Positions 1 to 6,482 of a stretch of 12,031 bases of DNA are shown piece by piece; position 1 is the first letter of the stretch, and each line of letters starts with the position of its first letter. This DNA is from an uncultured Bacteroidales bacterium. GTDB taxonomy: Bacteria; Bacteroidota; Bacteroidia; Bacteroidales; UBA932. Location: positions 1-12,031 of the forward strand of contig CABUIX010000063.1 of the NCBI GenBank assembly GCA_902491795.1. Reading direction: 5' to 3'. Both the position numbers and the translations under genes were made by a program. The notes below the pieces were generated by a model. The model was not told the origin of the DNA and did no database searches. It saw only the letters and a program-made list of their open reading frames with translations.

Positions 1-215
1 TTTGCCAACTTATATTCGATGCCTGTCAGGTTCTTGTCGATCACCAGGACATCTCCCTCGTGCACATCCGCGTCGGCCATGGAATCTCCGACAACACGCC
101 CGAAAAACGTGGCTTCGGGATGCCTCACGAGTTCACGGTTGAGGTCTATGACCCCGTCCATGTAGTCAGTCGCCGGCGAAGGGAAGCCGGCATGAATTTC
201 AGGAATATCCGACAT
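1..215 (-). CDS. umuD: UmuD-like S24-family self-cleaving protein (partial, C-terminus off the window)
   Basis: The first 71 residues are visible. The stretch FPSPATDYMDGVIDLN followed by HPEAT and VVGDSM closely resembles E. coli UmuD (FPSPAADY, IDLN, HPSAT, SGDSM). An Ala9-Gly10 pair sits where UmuD is self-cleaved; E. coli UmuD has Cys-Gly there and LexA has Ala-Gly. The Gly-to-Ser spacing (Gly10 to nucleophile Ser45) is 35 residues, equal to E. coli Gly25 to Ser60. The catalytic Lys lies beyond the edge. Only nine residues precede the cleavage site, shorter than in E. coli. The ATG at 215 is the only sensible start, because an in-frame TAA lies five codons upstream. In the known system RecA filaments trigger cleavage and UmuD' joins UmuC as translesion polymerase V. 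A umuC gene would be expected just past the left edge. The gene follows the M28-fold gene by one base (TGA-G-ATG), so the two are probably translated together. Confidence 0.9.
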   Translation of the reverse strand, partial: MSDIPEIHAGFPSPATDYMDGVIDLNRELVRHPEATFFGRVVGDSMADADVHEGDVLVIDKNLTGIEYKLA

Positions 216-216
216 C

Positions 217-1101
217 TCAAAGCATGTCCTTTAACCAGCCGGCTATCAGTTCCACCCTCTTTGCAAAGATTTCGGGAGCCAGGTTCTCCGGAGTGTCGCT
301 GACCTTGTTGGTATTGGAGGTTATCCCCGAAGTGAACATGACAGCAGGAATTCCGGCCTCGATGAACCAGCGCTGGTCGCCTATACGGCGGTAAAACAAA
401 TCAGTGAAGTTCTCGCTGCCGTAATAACTGGTCGAGAGGTCAAGTCCGATTCCGATGTTTGCCCAGTCAAGCGTAAGCCTGTAACGCTCGCCGCCGAGCG
501 CCATCAGATACTCAGGACGTCCTGCCCTCACAGGCTCGAGATCGGAACCCAGCAGCTCCATGTTGGCCATCAATTCGACCGGATACTCCGACGCATACTC
601 CTCAAGGAACGTGCGGGAGCCGGAAAGACTTGCCCCATGACCGTCAAAAGCCACAAAAATGATTCCGGTGTCCCCTGTGCAGAACTCGTGGAGGCCACGC
701 GCCAGACACAGGAGAGCAGCGGTCCCCGAGGCATTGGCGTCAGCACCCGGATAATAGACATCACCGAACTGCCCTACCCCATCGAAATATGCCCCGACCA
801 CAATATACCGGCGGAACCACCCGGGCGTGACGCCCACGACATTGTGGCCGACCCGGCCTCCGTCTTCGAACCCCTGGAAGAAAGTCCTGAGCCCGGCATT
901 CCGGAACTGTCTGAAAATGTAGAAGGAACAAGCGCGGTCTCCGGCCGAGCCGAACCCGCGTCCGGCCAACTCCGGAGATGAGAGATACTCCACCTCCTCC
1001 ATGAGTCCGGCAACAAGTTCCGGCCCGGACGGGACAGCGGCAGACAAGGCCGGACCCGATGAAATGCCCAAAAGGAGGAGAAATTTGCAGATGCGCTTCA
1101 A
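217..1101 (-). CDS. Secreted M28-family zinc peptidase-fold protein, probably catalytically inactive
   Basis: This protein has 294 residues. Residues 1-21 form a signal peptide (MKR, hydrophobic LLLLG core, ALSA site), so it should act outside the cytoplasm. The M28 fold is recognisable from HNVVG, IVVGAYFD (100-107), PGADANASGTAALL (118-131), FVAFDG (149-154), LSGS (159-162) and a final DTPENL (269-274). Compared by eye with M28 aminopeptidases, the HxD His is Tyr105, the paired catalytic and ligand Glu residues are His155-Gly156, the later Asp ligand is Glu182 and the final His is Asn265. Asp107 and Asp121 are kept. Zinc-dependent aminopeptidase activity is therefore doubtful; a binding role or altered chemistry is possible. 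The start is TTG at 1101, because the frame has no ATG before the signal peptide and an in-frame TAA lies upstream. It would be transcribed from the divergent promoter at 1121-1136 and is coupled to the umuD-like gene. The family call is firm, the inactivity inferred. Confidence 0.85.
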   Translation of the reverse strand: MKRICKFLLLLGISSGPALSAAVPSGPELVAGLMEEVEYLSSPELAGRGFGSAGDRACSFYIFRQFRNAGLRTFFQGFEDGGRVGHNVVGVTPGWFRRYIVVGAYFDGVGQFGDVYYPGADANASGTAALLCLARGLHEFCTGDTGIIFVAFDGHGASLSGSRTFLEEYASEYPVELMANMELLGSDLEPVRAGRPEYLMALGGERYRLTLDWANIGIGLDLSTSYYGSENFTDLFYRRIGDQRWFIEAGIPAVMFTSGITSNTNKVSDTPENLAPEIFAKRVELIAGWLKDML

Positions 1102-1120
1102 TTCCGGTTTGATAATTGAT

Positions 1121-1136
1121 TATCTTTGCAAAGATA
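1121..1136. promoter_or_regulatory. Perfectly palindromic divergent promoter
   Basis: The 16 bases TATCTTTGCAAAGATA equal their own reverse complement. Each half reads TATCTTTG, an exact match to the Bacteroidota -7 box TAnnTTTG: plus strand 1121-1128, minus strand 1136-1129. If transcription starts about four bases past each box, the plus transcript begins near 1132 and the minus transcript near 1125. That gives leaders of roughly 5 nt for the TPR gene and 24 nt for the M28-fold gene. I see no good -33 TTTG element at proper spacing on either side. The palindrome could also be an operator; the start sites are inferred. Confidence 0.7.
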
Positions 1137-3116
1137 ATGAAAAAGTTCTTTCTGTCCATAATGCTGGCTCTCGTCTGCATGCTTTCCTCCTTCGCACAAT
1201 ATGATCAGGATGTATTCATGTTGAGGGGGCGGCAAGCCCTTGCCGACGGGAAGTATGCTCTTGCAATACAGAACTTCAACATTCTCACAAGACTGGACAC
1301 CACCGATTACTGGAGTTTCTTCTTCCGCGGAATCGCGAAATATAACCTTGGAGACTACAGAGGGGCACAGAACGACTTCGACGCATCGGTCCGGCTGAAT
1401 CCGGTGTTCACCAACGGATATCACTACCGTGCAATCACAGAAAGCCGTTTCGGCGAATATGACGCGGCCTTCAGAGACTTTGACAAGGCCCTTGAGCTAA
1501 GGCCGGGAGAAATCGGGATATACTTCTCCAGAGGTGTGACGTCATTTCTTGCCCAGCACTTCGAAGATGCCGTCTCGGACTTCAACCTGTATATCAAGAA
1601 AGAGCCGAAGGATCCCGCAGCCTATCTCAACAGAGGGGCATCCTACCTCTTCCTTGCAGACACCACCAAGGCTCTGGCAGACTACAACCAGGCGATAAAG
1701 CTTGACCGGTTCGAACCTGAAGGATACATCCGAAGGGCAAGAATCTACTCGGGCCAAAAACAGTATGACAAGGCCATTCAAGACCTCAACCTGGCAATAG
1801 AACTTGACACGACCAACACCTTTGCATATTTCAACAGAGCCTTGCTGCTCTACGAAAACAAGAATTACAACGGCGCAATGGAGGACTTCAACACAGTGCT
1901 CCGCCACGAACCGGGCAACGCCCTGACACTCTACAACCGCAGCCTGATCTACACTCAGGTCGGAGACTATGAGAACGCGCTCGACGACATAGACAGGGTA
2001 ATAAACATAAACCCGGACAACGTGCTCGCACACTACAACCGCGCGGCCATATTTGTGGAGATGGAAAGATGGCTGGATGCACTGGCAGACTACAACAAGG
2101 CCATAGAACTCTATCCTGACTTTGCGAAAGCCTACCTCAACCGCTCCTACGTTGAAAACATGCTCGGAAGGACGAGAGAGTCAAAGGCGGACTACGAGAT
2201 TGCGCAGCAGAAAATACGGGAATACAGGGAGAACAGCCAGGAAGCATCATACGCGGACACGACAAGGAAATATGATTCGCTGCTGGCTCTCGACGCCGAC
2301 TTCGCAAAGGAAGACTTCGACAACGAGCTTCTTCAGCACCGCGATGTGGACATCCAGCTGAGACCCCTGTACCGCTTCGGTCTGCTTCCCGAAAGGGAGA
2401 ACCGAAGTGTCGCACTGTCCCACAGATACGAAAACGCTCTTATTGACCGCTTCATTGACCAGGCTCAACTTCCGATCGGAATCAGCAACACGCAAACCTC
2501 GGGAGACGACAGCCAGATCTTCGCCAACACTGCCGAAACCTGCTTCGTGAAAGGACTGCAGGAATTGCAGAACAAGCGCTTCACCTCTGCTCTGGAGTGG
2601 TTTGACAAGGCAGTGCAGACGGCGGAAGACGGTGTCTCAAGAGACAAATACGCAGGTTACTACAAAGCTTTCTACCTGATGAACCGCGGCGTCCTGAAGG
2701 CAGAAATGATTGACTTCATAGCCTCACTAGAAGGTAATGTCCAGACCCTCTCAATGGATGCCAATTCAACTACTAGGGCAAGGGTCAGCGACCGTGTCGC
2801 AAGAACATATGACTACTCGGACGCCATTGCCGACATCCAGGCGGCCCTCGACATATTGCCGGACATTCCGTACCTGTATTTCAATCTCGGCAACCTGCTT
2901 TGCCTCTCGTCACAATTCGTGGACGCCATCGGGAACTATGACATGGCCATCAAGCTTTACCCCTACATGGGTGATGCATACTTCAACCGCGGACTGGTTC
3001 TTATCTATCTGAGAGACAACGAAAGAGGCTGCATAGATCTGTCGCGCGCAGGCGAGCTGGGCGTCGAGGACGCTTACAGTGTCATCTCCAAATATTGCGA
3101 GAATGAAGGCAATTAA
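1137..3116 (+). CDS. Secreted multi-TPR repeat protein
   Basis: This protein has 659 residues. Residues 1-21 are a signal peptide (MKKFF, hydrophobic core, SSFAQ) typical of Bacteroidota exported proteins, so it is probably periplasmic. Ten consecutive 34-residue tetratricopeptide repeats fill about 25-365, with the usual Y-x-NRA and DA-x-x-DYNKAIEL-P pattern. A charged, less regular linker follows. A second TPR block closes the protein (about 500-659) and ends with a pattern common in Bacteroidales TPR proteins (GDAYFNRGLVLIYLRDNERG, then DLSRAGELG). TPRs bind partner proteins; no enzymatic domain is visible. The ATG at 1137 is preferred over an upstream TTG at 1116, because that TTG lies before the likely transcription start and would spoil the signal peptide. 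The stop overlaps the next gene by 14 bases, suggesting one operon. The specific role is unknown. Confidence 0.9.
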   Translation: MKKFFLSIMLALVCMLSSFAQYDQDVFMLRGRQALADGKYALAIQNFNILTRLDTTDYWSFFFRGIAKYNLGDYRGAQNDFDASVRLNPVFTNGYHYRAITESRFGEYDAAFRDFDKALELRPGEIGIYFSRGVTSFLAQHFEDAVSDFNLYIKKEPKDPAAYLNRGASYLFLADTTKALADYNQAIKLDRFEPEGYIRRARIYSGQKQYDKAIQDLNLAIELDTTNTFAYFNRALLLYENKNYNGAMEDFNTVLRHEPGNALTLYNRSLIYTQVGDYENALDDIDRVININPDNVLAHYNRAAIFVEMERWLDALADYNKAIELYPDFAKAYLNRSYVENMLGRTRESKADYEIAQQKIREYRENSQEASYADTTRKYDSLLALDADFAKEDFDNELLQHRDVDIQLRPLYRFGLLPERENRSVALSHRYENALIDRFIDQAQLPIGISNTQTSGDDSQIFANTAETCFVKGLQELQNKRFTSALEWFDKAVQTAEDGVSRDKYAGYYKAFYLMNRGVLKAEMIDFIASLEGNVQTLSMDANSTTRARVSDRVARTYDYSDAIADIQAALDILPDIPYLYFNLGNLLCLSSQFVDAIGNYDMAIKLYPYMGDAYFNRGLVLIYLRDNERGCIDLSRAGELGVEDAYSVISKYCENEGN

Positions 3117-3933
3117 GTTCAAGTCACTTTCGTCAGGAAGTTGCGGCAACTGCTATTTTCTGGGAATATTCGAAGAATCCGGTTCAGGGTCGCACTGCGA
3201 ATGCGCGGTCCTCGTGGATGCTGGAGTAAGCCCGCGCCGCCTCAAGAAAGAGCTTCAGCGTGAAGGCATAGGACTTGACTGCATTGCGGCAATGCTCATT
3301 ACGCATGACCATCTCGACCACATCCGCTCTCTCGGCTCATACTGCAAGCACATGCATCTGCCGGTTTGGCTGACGCCGGAACTGTCGCGGGTACTCTCCC
3401 GCCATTTTCTCACGGCAAAACAATTGTCCGGACTTCAAAGACAACTCGAAACCGGATGGAACGAGATAGTGCCCGGAAGGATCAGCGCCAGATATTTCAT
3501 AGTGCCGCATGACGCATCACAAACTGTCGGATTCGCCATCATGCTGGACGGATACAGGTTCATGATCATGACTGACGCCGGAAGAATGACCGAAGAGGCC
3601 GCCGGGCTCGCCGGAAAAGCCCAAACCCTGGTCATGGAATCAAACTACGACTACGAAATGCTGCGTCACGGGCCTTATCCCAAGGCCCTTCAGGACAGAA
3701 TCTGCGGAGGCAAAGGACATCTTTCAAATGCAGAATGCGCAGAGGCGATAGCCGGACTTGAAAACGGAGAGCTGAGGAATGTATTTCTGTGTCACCTGAG
3801 TGAACACAACAACACTCCCCAGCTCGCCTTCGAATGCACAAGGGCAGTCCTGGAAACATCAGTCAGGCTTGTACCCCTGCCGCGCCAGTCCCCGTCACCC
3901 CTGTTCCTGCTGCATGCAGATCAGGAAGACTAG
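3103..3933 (+). CDS. Metallo-beta-lactamase-fold hydrolase, YycJ/WalJ type
   Basis: This cytoplasmic protein has 276 residues and no signal peptide. It opens with KFKSLSSGSCGNCYFLG, the signature start of the YycJ/WalJ (VicX) group, then VDAGVSPRRLKKEL (38-51). The dinuclear metal site is complete: THDHLDHI supplies HxHxDH at 68-73, His136 sits in VPHDA, Asp158 in MTDAG, and a C-terminal His lies in CHLSEHNN. ESNYDYEML, GPYP and GHLSN are also family hallmarks. Members are described as nucleases or phosphodiesterases; the Bacillus protein has been linked to DNA repair and 5' exonuclease activity. The exact substrate here is not shown. The ATG at 3103 gives MKAIKFKSL and overlaps the TPR gene by 14 bases in another frame, so the two are probably translationally coupled. 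The TAG stop is shared tail to tail with the opposing membrane-protein gene through CTAG. Confidence 0.9.
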   Translation: MKAIKFKSLSSGSCGNCYFLGIFEESGSGSHCECAVLVDAGVSPRRLKKELQREGIGLDCIAAMLITHDHLDHIRSLGSYCKHMHLPVWLTPELSRVLSRHFLTAKQLSGLQRQLETGWNEIVPGRISARYFIVPHDASQTVGFAIMLDGYRFMIMTDAGRMTEEAAGLAGKAQTLVMESNYDYEMLRHGPYPKALQDRICGGKGHLSNAECAEAIAGLENGELRNVFLCHLSEHNNTPQLAFECTRAVLETSVRLVPLPRQSPSPLFLLHADQED

Positions 3934-4538
3934 TCGCTGTAGTCAGGTCCCGGATATTTTCTGTGCACACTTTCGTGCAGATTCCGCAGTTTCAGCGACA
4001 GAGCAATCACAAGGACTCCTGTCACCACAAAGGCAACTCCGGTCACGGCAGCAATGGCCGCAACCCCCACAGTCAAAGGCATTATAACCATAAGAAGTCC
4101 GAGAACCAGCATCATCACCCCGCCGAAGATTGTCCATCCTGATCCGGGAAGCCTGAATGAAGAAAGGTCCCCGCCGAAGCCGATTATCATGAAACTGTGG
4201 TACAGCAGCCATATTCCCAGGACTATGGGCAGCACAACCAGTGTAACCTGCGGATATGAGCAAAGGAAAATGCCAAGAAGAATGTCAAGGATTGCCCCCA
4301 CCATCGAATATCCGCGCATCATGAAATAATTCCGGCTTCCGAGAGAAACCACCAGTTCACTGACACCGCTCAGAAGCAAAAGCACGCCGAAAAGGACGCT
4401 CAGGGCAACATAGCTTTCCGCCGGATAACAAAATACCACGATCCCGGCAGCAAAAATCAGAATGCCGAGTACCAGAAGCAGCCACCAGCGCCTTACAACC
4501 TTTCCGGCACGGGCCATAATGTCATTATACAGTTCCAT
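3930..4538 (-). CDS. HdeD/DUF308-family integral membrane protein
   Basis: This protein has 202 residues and six predicted membrane helices at about 18-38, 43-66, 76-95, 98-119, 132-153 and 155-178. They come as three two-helix units rich in Gly, Val and Leu, with FCYP, CSYP and IMP turns after the first, third and fifth helices. That arrangement is typical of the HdeD (DUF308) family. E. coli HdeD is tied to acid resistance at high cell density, but the molecular activity of the family is not established. The tail is short, polar and Tyr-rich. ATG at 4538 is used here; a second in-frame ATG at 4517 (MARAGK) is possible and would remove only seven residues. It lies 62 nt downstream of the desulfoferrodoxin gene on the same strand, so a shared stress-related transcript is possible. 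The stop lies within CTAG and overlaps the facing gene by four bases. Confidence 0.85.
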   Translation of the reverse strand: MELYNDIMARAGKVVRRWWLLLVLGILIFAAGIVVFCYPAESYVALSVLFGVLLLLSGVSELVVSLGSRNYFMMRGYSMVGAILDILLGIFLCSYPQVTLVVLPIVLGIWLLYHSFMIIGFGGDLSSFRLPGSGWTIFGGVMMLVLGLLMVIMPLTVGVAAIAAVTGVAFVVTGVLVIALSLKLRNLHESVHRKYPGPDYSD

Positions 4539-4600
4539 AACAATTGACTTTTACAACAAAAAGACAAAATTCATGCTAAACGGTTAACCGCAAGAGCCCT
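4539..4600. other. Intergenic gap between dfx and the HdeD-like gene
   Basis: These 62 bases are AT-rich near the HdeD-like start and include the short palindrome CGGTTAACCG at 4581-4590. As RNA it would form only a 3-bp stem with a UUAA loop and lacks a proper U-tract, so I do not call a terminator. TCTTTTTG on the minus strand is one mismatch from TAnnTTTG, too weak to call a promoter. Confidence 0.4.
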
Positions 4601-4978
4601 TCACTCTCCTCTCCAGAGACCATGAAGATTGCAGTACCCGAATGCAGCCACCGGAGCATCTCCGGGAGCGAGGGCAAAGACAGCCTCCGGCCTGTCGCCA
4701 GGCTTAAGTTCATGATACTGTACTCCCTTTTCCGTCTGCAGAACAATCCACTTGATGTAATGTGCCTCAAGCATGGGGTGCTCCACGCTCCCCACCCTCA
4801 CAGTCACGAGATCTCCGTCCCGGGAAAGGACCGGCACATGCTTCTCTCCTGCACCTTCACTGGTGTTCGGAACCATTTCCTGCATAGGTTCGCCGCAGCA
4901 AATCACCTTGACACCGCTGCGCTCGACATAGGCAATCACATTGCCGCAATGCCGACAGACGTAAAATTTTACATCCAT
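4601..4978 (-). CDS. dfx: Desulfoferrodoxin (two-iron superoxide reductase)
   Basis: This protein has 125 residues, the usual length. The N-terminal desulforedoxin-like domain supplies a Cys4 iron site: Cys8 and Cys11 (CRHC), Cys27 and Cys28 (ICC). The C-terminal domain carries the catalytic centre II: the EKHVPV loop (Glu45, Lys46, His47), His67 in VEHPM, His73 in AHYIKWI, then Cys116 and His119 in FGYCNLHGLW. Together these are the four His and one Cys of the square-pyramidal iron, with the Lys and Glu that assist superoxide binding. The enzyme reduces superoxide to hydrogen peroxide without making oxygen, drawing electrons from rubredoxin-like donors, and is typical of anaerobes. All ligands are present, so it should be active in the cytoplasm. 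It lies 48 nt downstream of ugd on the same strand with no clear promoter of its own, so it may be read through from ugd. Confidence 0.96.
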   Translation of the reverse strand: MDVKFYVCRHCGNVIAYVERSGVKVICCGEPMQEMVPNTSEGAGEKHVPVLSRDGDLVTVRVGSVEHPMLEAHYIKWIVLQTEKGVQYHELKPGDRPEAVFALAPGDAPVAAFGYCNLHGLWRGE

Positions 4979-5008
4979 AATCAGAATTGTTTTTGGAATT
5001 TATACTTT

Positions 5009-5022
5009 AGCCCGCAAGGGCT
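5009..5022 (-). other. Small hairpin between ugd and dfx
   Basis: AGCCC and GGGCT form a perfect 5-bp stem around a four-base loop just after the ugd stop. No U-tract follows on the minus strand, so it is not a canonical terminator. It could reduce read-through, protect the ugd message end, or be chance. Confidence 0.35.
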
Positions 5023-5026
5023 GACT

Positions 5027-6337
5027 CTATCCTATCTTGCAATACGAAAAACCGTTCTCCTCAACTTCCTCCCTGTCATAAATGTTGCGTCCGTCAATTA
5101 TCAGTTTCTCCTTCATGCTTTTGGCCAGAACGGCAAAACTGGGGACACGGAACTCCTTCCACTCGGTGACGAGCATCAGGGCGTCCGCATTCACGGCAGC
5201 GTCATACATGTCGCGGCAGTACTCCACCCTGTCGCCGACACGCCTACGGCACTCATCCATCGCCACGGGATCATAAACCCTGACCCGGCAGCCGGCGTCA
5301 AGCAACCTTTCAATCAGCACCAGAGAAGGAGCCTCACGCATGTCATCGGTCCCCGGCTTGAACGCCAGTCCCCATATCGCGACAGTGCGGCCCTTGACAT
5401 TGCCCCCGTAATGGTCACGGAACTTGCTGAAAAGGATGCTCTTCTGTCTTTCGTTGACCTCTTCCACCGCCTTGAGCACACGCATGGGATAACCGTGCTG
5501 CTCCGCCGTCCTTATAAGGGCCTTGACATCTTTCGGGAAGCAGCTTCCTCCATATCCGCATCCGGGATAAAGGAATTTCCTTCCTATCCGGCTGTCTGCA
5601 CCAATGCCCTTGCGCACCATATTCACGTCAGCGCCCACAAGTTCACAGAGATTGGCAATGTCATTCATGAAACTGATGCGCGTGGCGAGCATGGAATTGG
5701 CGGCATACTTGATCATCTCCGCCGACGGTATGTCTGAATATACAAAGCGGTCCGACATCATGGTGAAAGGCTTGTACAACCTTGTCATCAGCTTTCTTGC
5801 ACGCTCCGTCTCAGTGCCTATCACTATGCGGTCAGGCGACATGAAGTCCTTGATCGCCGAACCCTCCTTGAGAAATTCCGGATTGGAGGCGACATCAAAA
5901 GGAACATTCTTGCCGCGCCTTGCCAATTCAGCCTCTATGGCTTCCTTTACCTTCCGGGCCGTTCCCACGGGCACGGTACTCTTCGTGACCATAAGGGTAT
6001 ATTTGTTTATGTTCCGGCCAAACGTCCGCGCGACTTCAAGCACGTACTTCAGGTCAGCGGAGCCGTCCTCGTCGGGAGGAGTTCCAACAGCGGAGAACAC
6101 CACCTCAACCCCGTCGATGCACTTGGCCAGATCTGTGGTGAAATGCAGCCTTCCTGCCTCAACATTCTTCGAGACCATCTCGTCCAGGCCGGGCTCATAA
6201 ATCGGCACCTCCCCTCCGAGCAGTCGTGCTATCTTGGCTTCGTCAATGTCGACACAGGTGACGTCGACCCCCATTTCCGCAAAACAGGTTCCTGTCACAA
6301 GCCCGACATATCCGGTTCCGACTATCGCTATATTCAT
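5027..6337 (-). CDS. ugd: UDP-glucose 6-dehydrogenase
   Basis: This protein has 436 residues, the normal length. The N-terminal Rossmann domain begins at once with GTGYVG (7-12) and VDID at 29-32. KSTVPVGT (119-126) and NPEFLKEGSAIKDF (152-165) are family motifs. The middle helix has EMIKYAANS with Lys210. The catalytic Cys266 lies in CGYGGSCFPKD. The C-terminal domain contains WGLAFKPGTDDMREAPS. The enzyme oxidises UDP-glucose twice with NAD to UDP-glucuronate, with a thioester at the Cys, feeding capsule, exopolysaccharide or lipopolysaccharide sugars. Related UDP-ManNAc dehydrogenases share this architecture, but the motif set fits Ugd best. No glycosyltransferase or capsule genes are visible nearby. 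It has its own candidate promoter (6361-6368) and follows the hairpin after gdhA, so it probably begins a separate transcript. Confidence 0.95.
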   Translation of the reverse strand: MNIAIVGTGYVGLVTGTCFAEMGVDVTCVDIDEAKIARLLGGEVPIYEPGLDEMVSKNVEAGRLHFTTDLAKCIDGVEVVFSAVGTPPDEDGSADLKYVLEVARTFGRNINKYTLMVTKSTVPVGTARKVKEAIEAELARRGKNVPFDVASNPEFLKEGSAIKDFMSPDRIVIGTETERARKLMTRLYKPFTMMSDRFVYSDIPSAEMIKYAANSMLATRISFMNDIANLCELVGADVNMVRKGIGADSRIGRKFLYPGCGYGGSCFPKDVKALIRTAEQHGYPMRVLKAVEEVNERQKSILFSKFRDHYGGNVKGRTVAIWGLAFKPGTDDMREAPSLVLIERLLDAGCRVRVYDPVAMDECRRRVGDRVEYCRDMYDAAVNADALMLVTEWKEFRVPSFAVLAKSMKEKLIIDGRNIYDREEVEENGFSYCKIG

Positions 6338-6360
6338 ATAATATCCTTTTGATCAGATTG

Positions 6361-6368
6361 TAAATATA
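6361..6368 (-). promoter_or_regulatory. Candidate -7 box for ugd
   Basis: The minus strand reads TATATTTA, matching TAnnTTTG except for the last base. It would place the transcript start near 6357, leaving a leader of about 20 nt before the ugd ATG at 6337. An AAAGGAT run in that leader could act as a ribosome binding site. The nearest upstream TTTG is only 13 bases away, too close for a normal -33 element. Confidence 0.35.
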
Positions 6369-6409
6369 ACCATTATTTGCACAAATAGTCATATGGCCCC
6401 GCAAACAGA

Positions 6410-6462
6410 AATGCCGCAGCATCCTGAACGGGAACGGGTCCCGCATGGATTACTGCGGCATT
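6410..6462 (-). terminator. Long imperfect hairpin downstream of gdhA, candidate terminator
   Basis: AATGCCGCAG at 6410-6419 and CTGCGGCATT at 6453-6462 are a perfect 10-bp inverted repeat. Inside it ATCC (6421-6424) pairs with GGAT (6447-6450), and CGGGA (6429-6433) pairs with TCCCG (6439-6443) around a five-base loop. That makes a rod of about 19 pairs with small bulges. On the minus strand it begins about 20 nt after the gdhA stop and is followed by TTTCTGTTTG, a weak U-rich tail. It is likely the end of the kor-gdhA message, though an RNA-processing or regulatory role is possible. Confidence 0.55.
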
Positions 6463-6482
6463 GCAGCATGATGACAATGCGA

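Noticed and set aside
1116..1136. TTG at 1116 as an earlier start of the TPR gene
   Set aside because: It lies upstream of the likely transcription start and adds residues before a proper signal peptide that begins at the ATG at 1137.
1121..1136. Palindrome read as a LexA/SOS operator because umuD is nearby
   Set aside because: It matches the promoter box on both strands exactly, and I recognise no known SOS box pattern in it; an operator role stays possible but unsupported.
761..1180. 139-codon minus-strand frame covering the divergent promoter
   Set aside because: It overlaps the M28-fold gene in another frame, would start inside the TPR gene past the promoter, and lacks any domain.
4581..4590. 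CGGTTAACCG palindrome as a dfx terminator
   Set aside because: Only three base pairs can form around a four-base loop and no U-tract follows.
4622..5737. 371-codon open frame on the plus strand, antisense to dfx and ugd
   Set aside because: It lies opposite two clear enzymes and their gap, has no recognisable domain or promoter, and such long shadows are common in GC-rich coding DNA.
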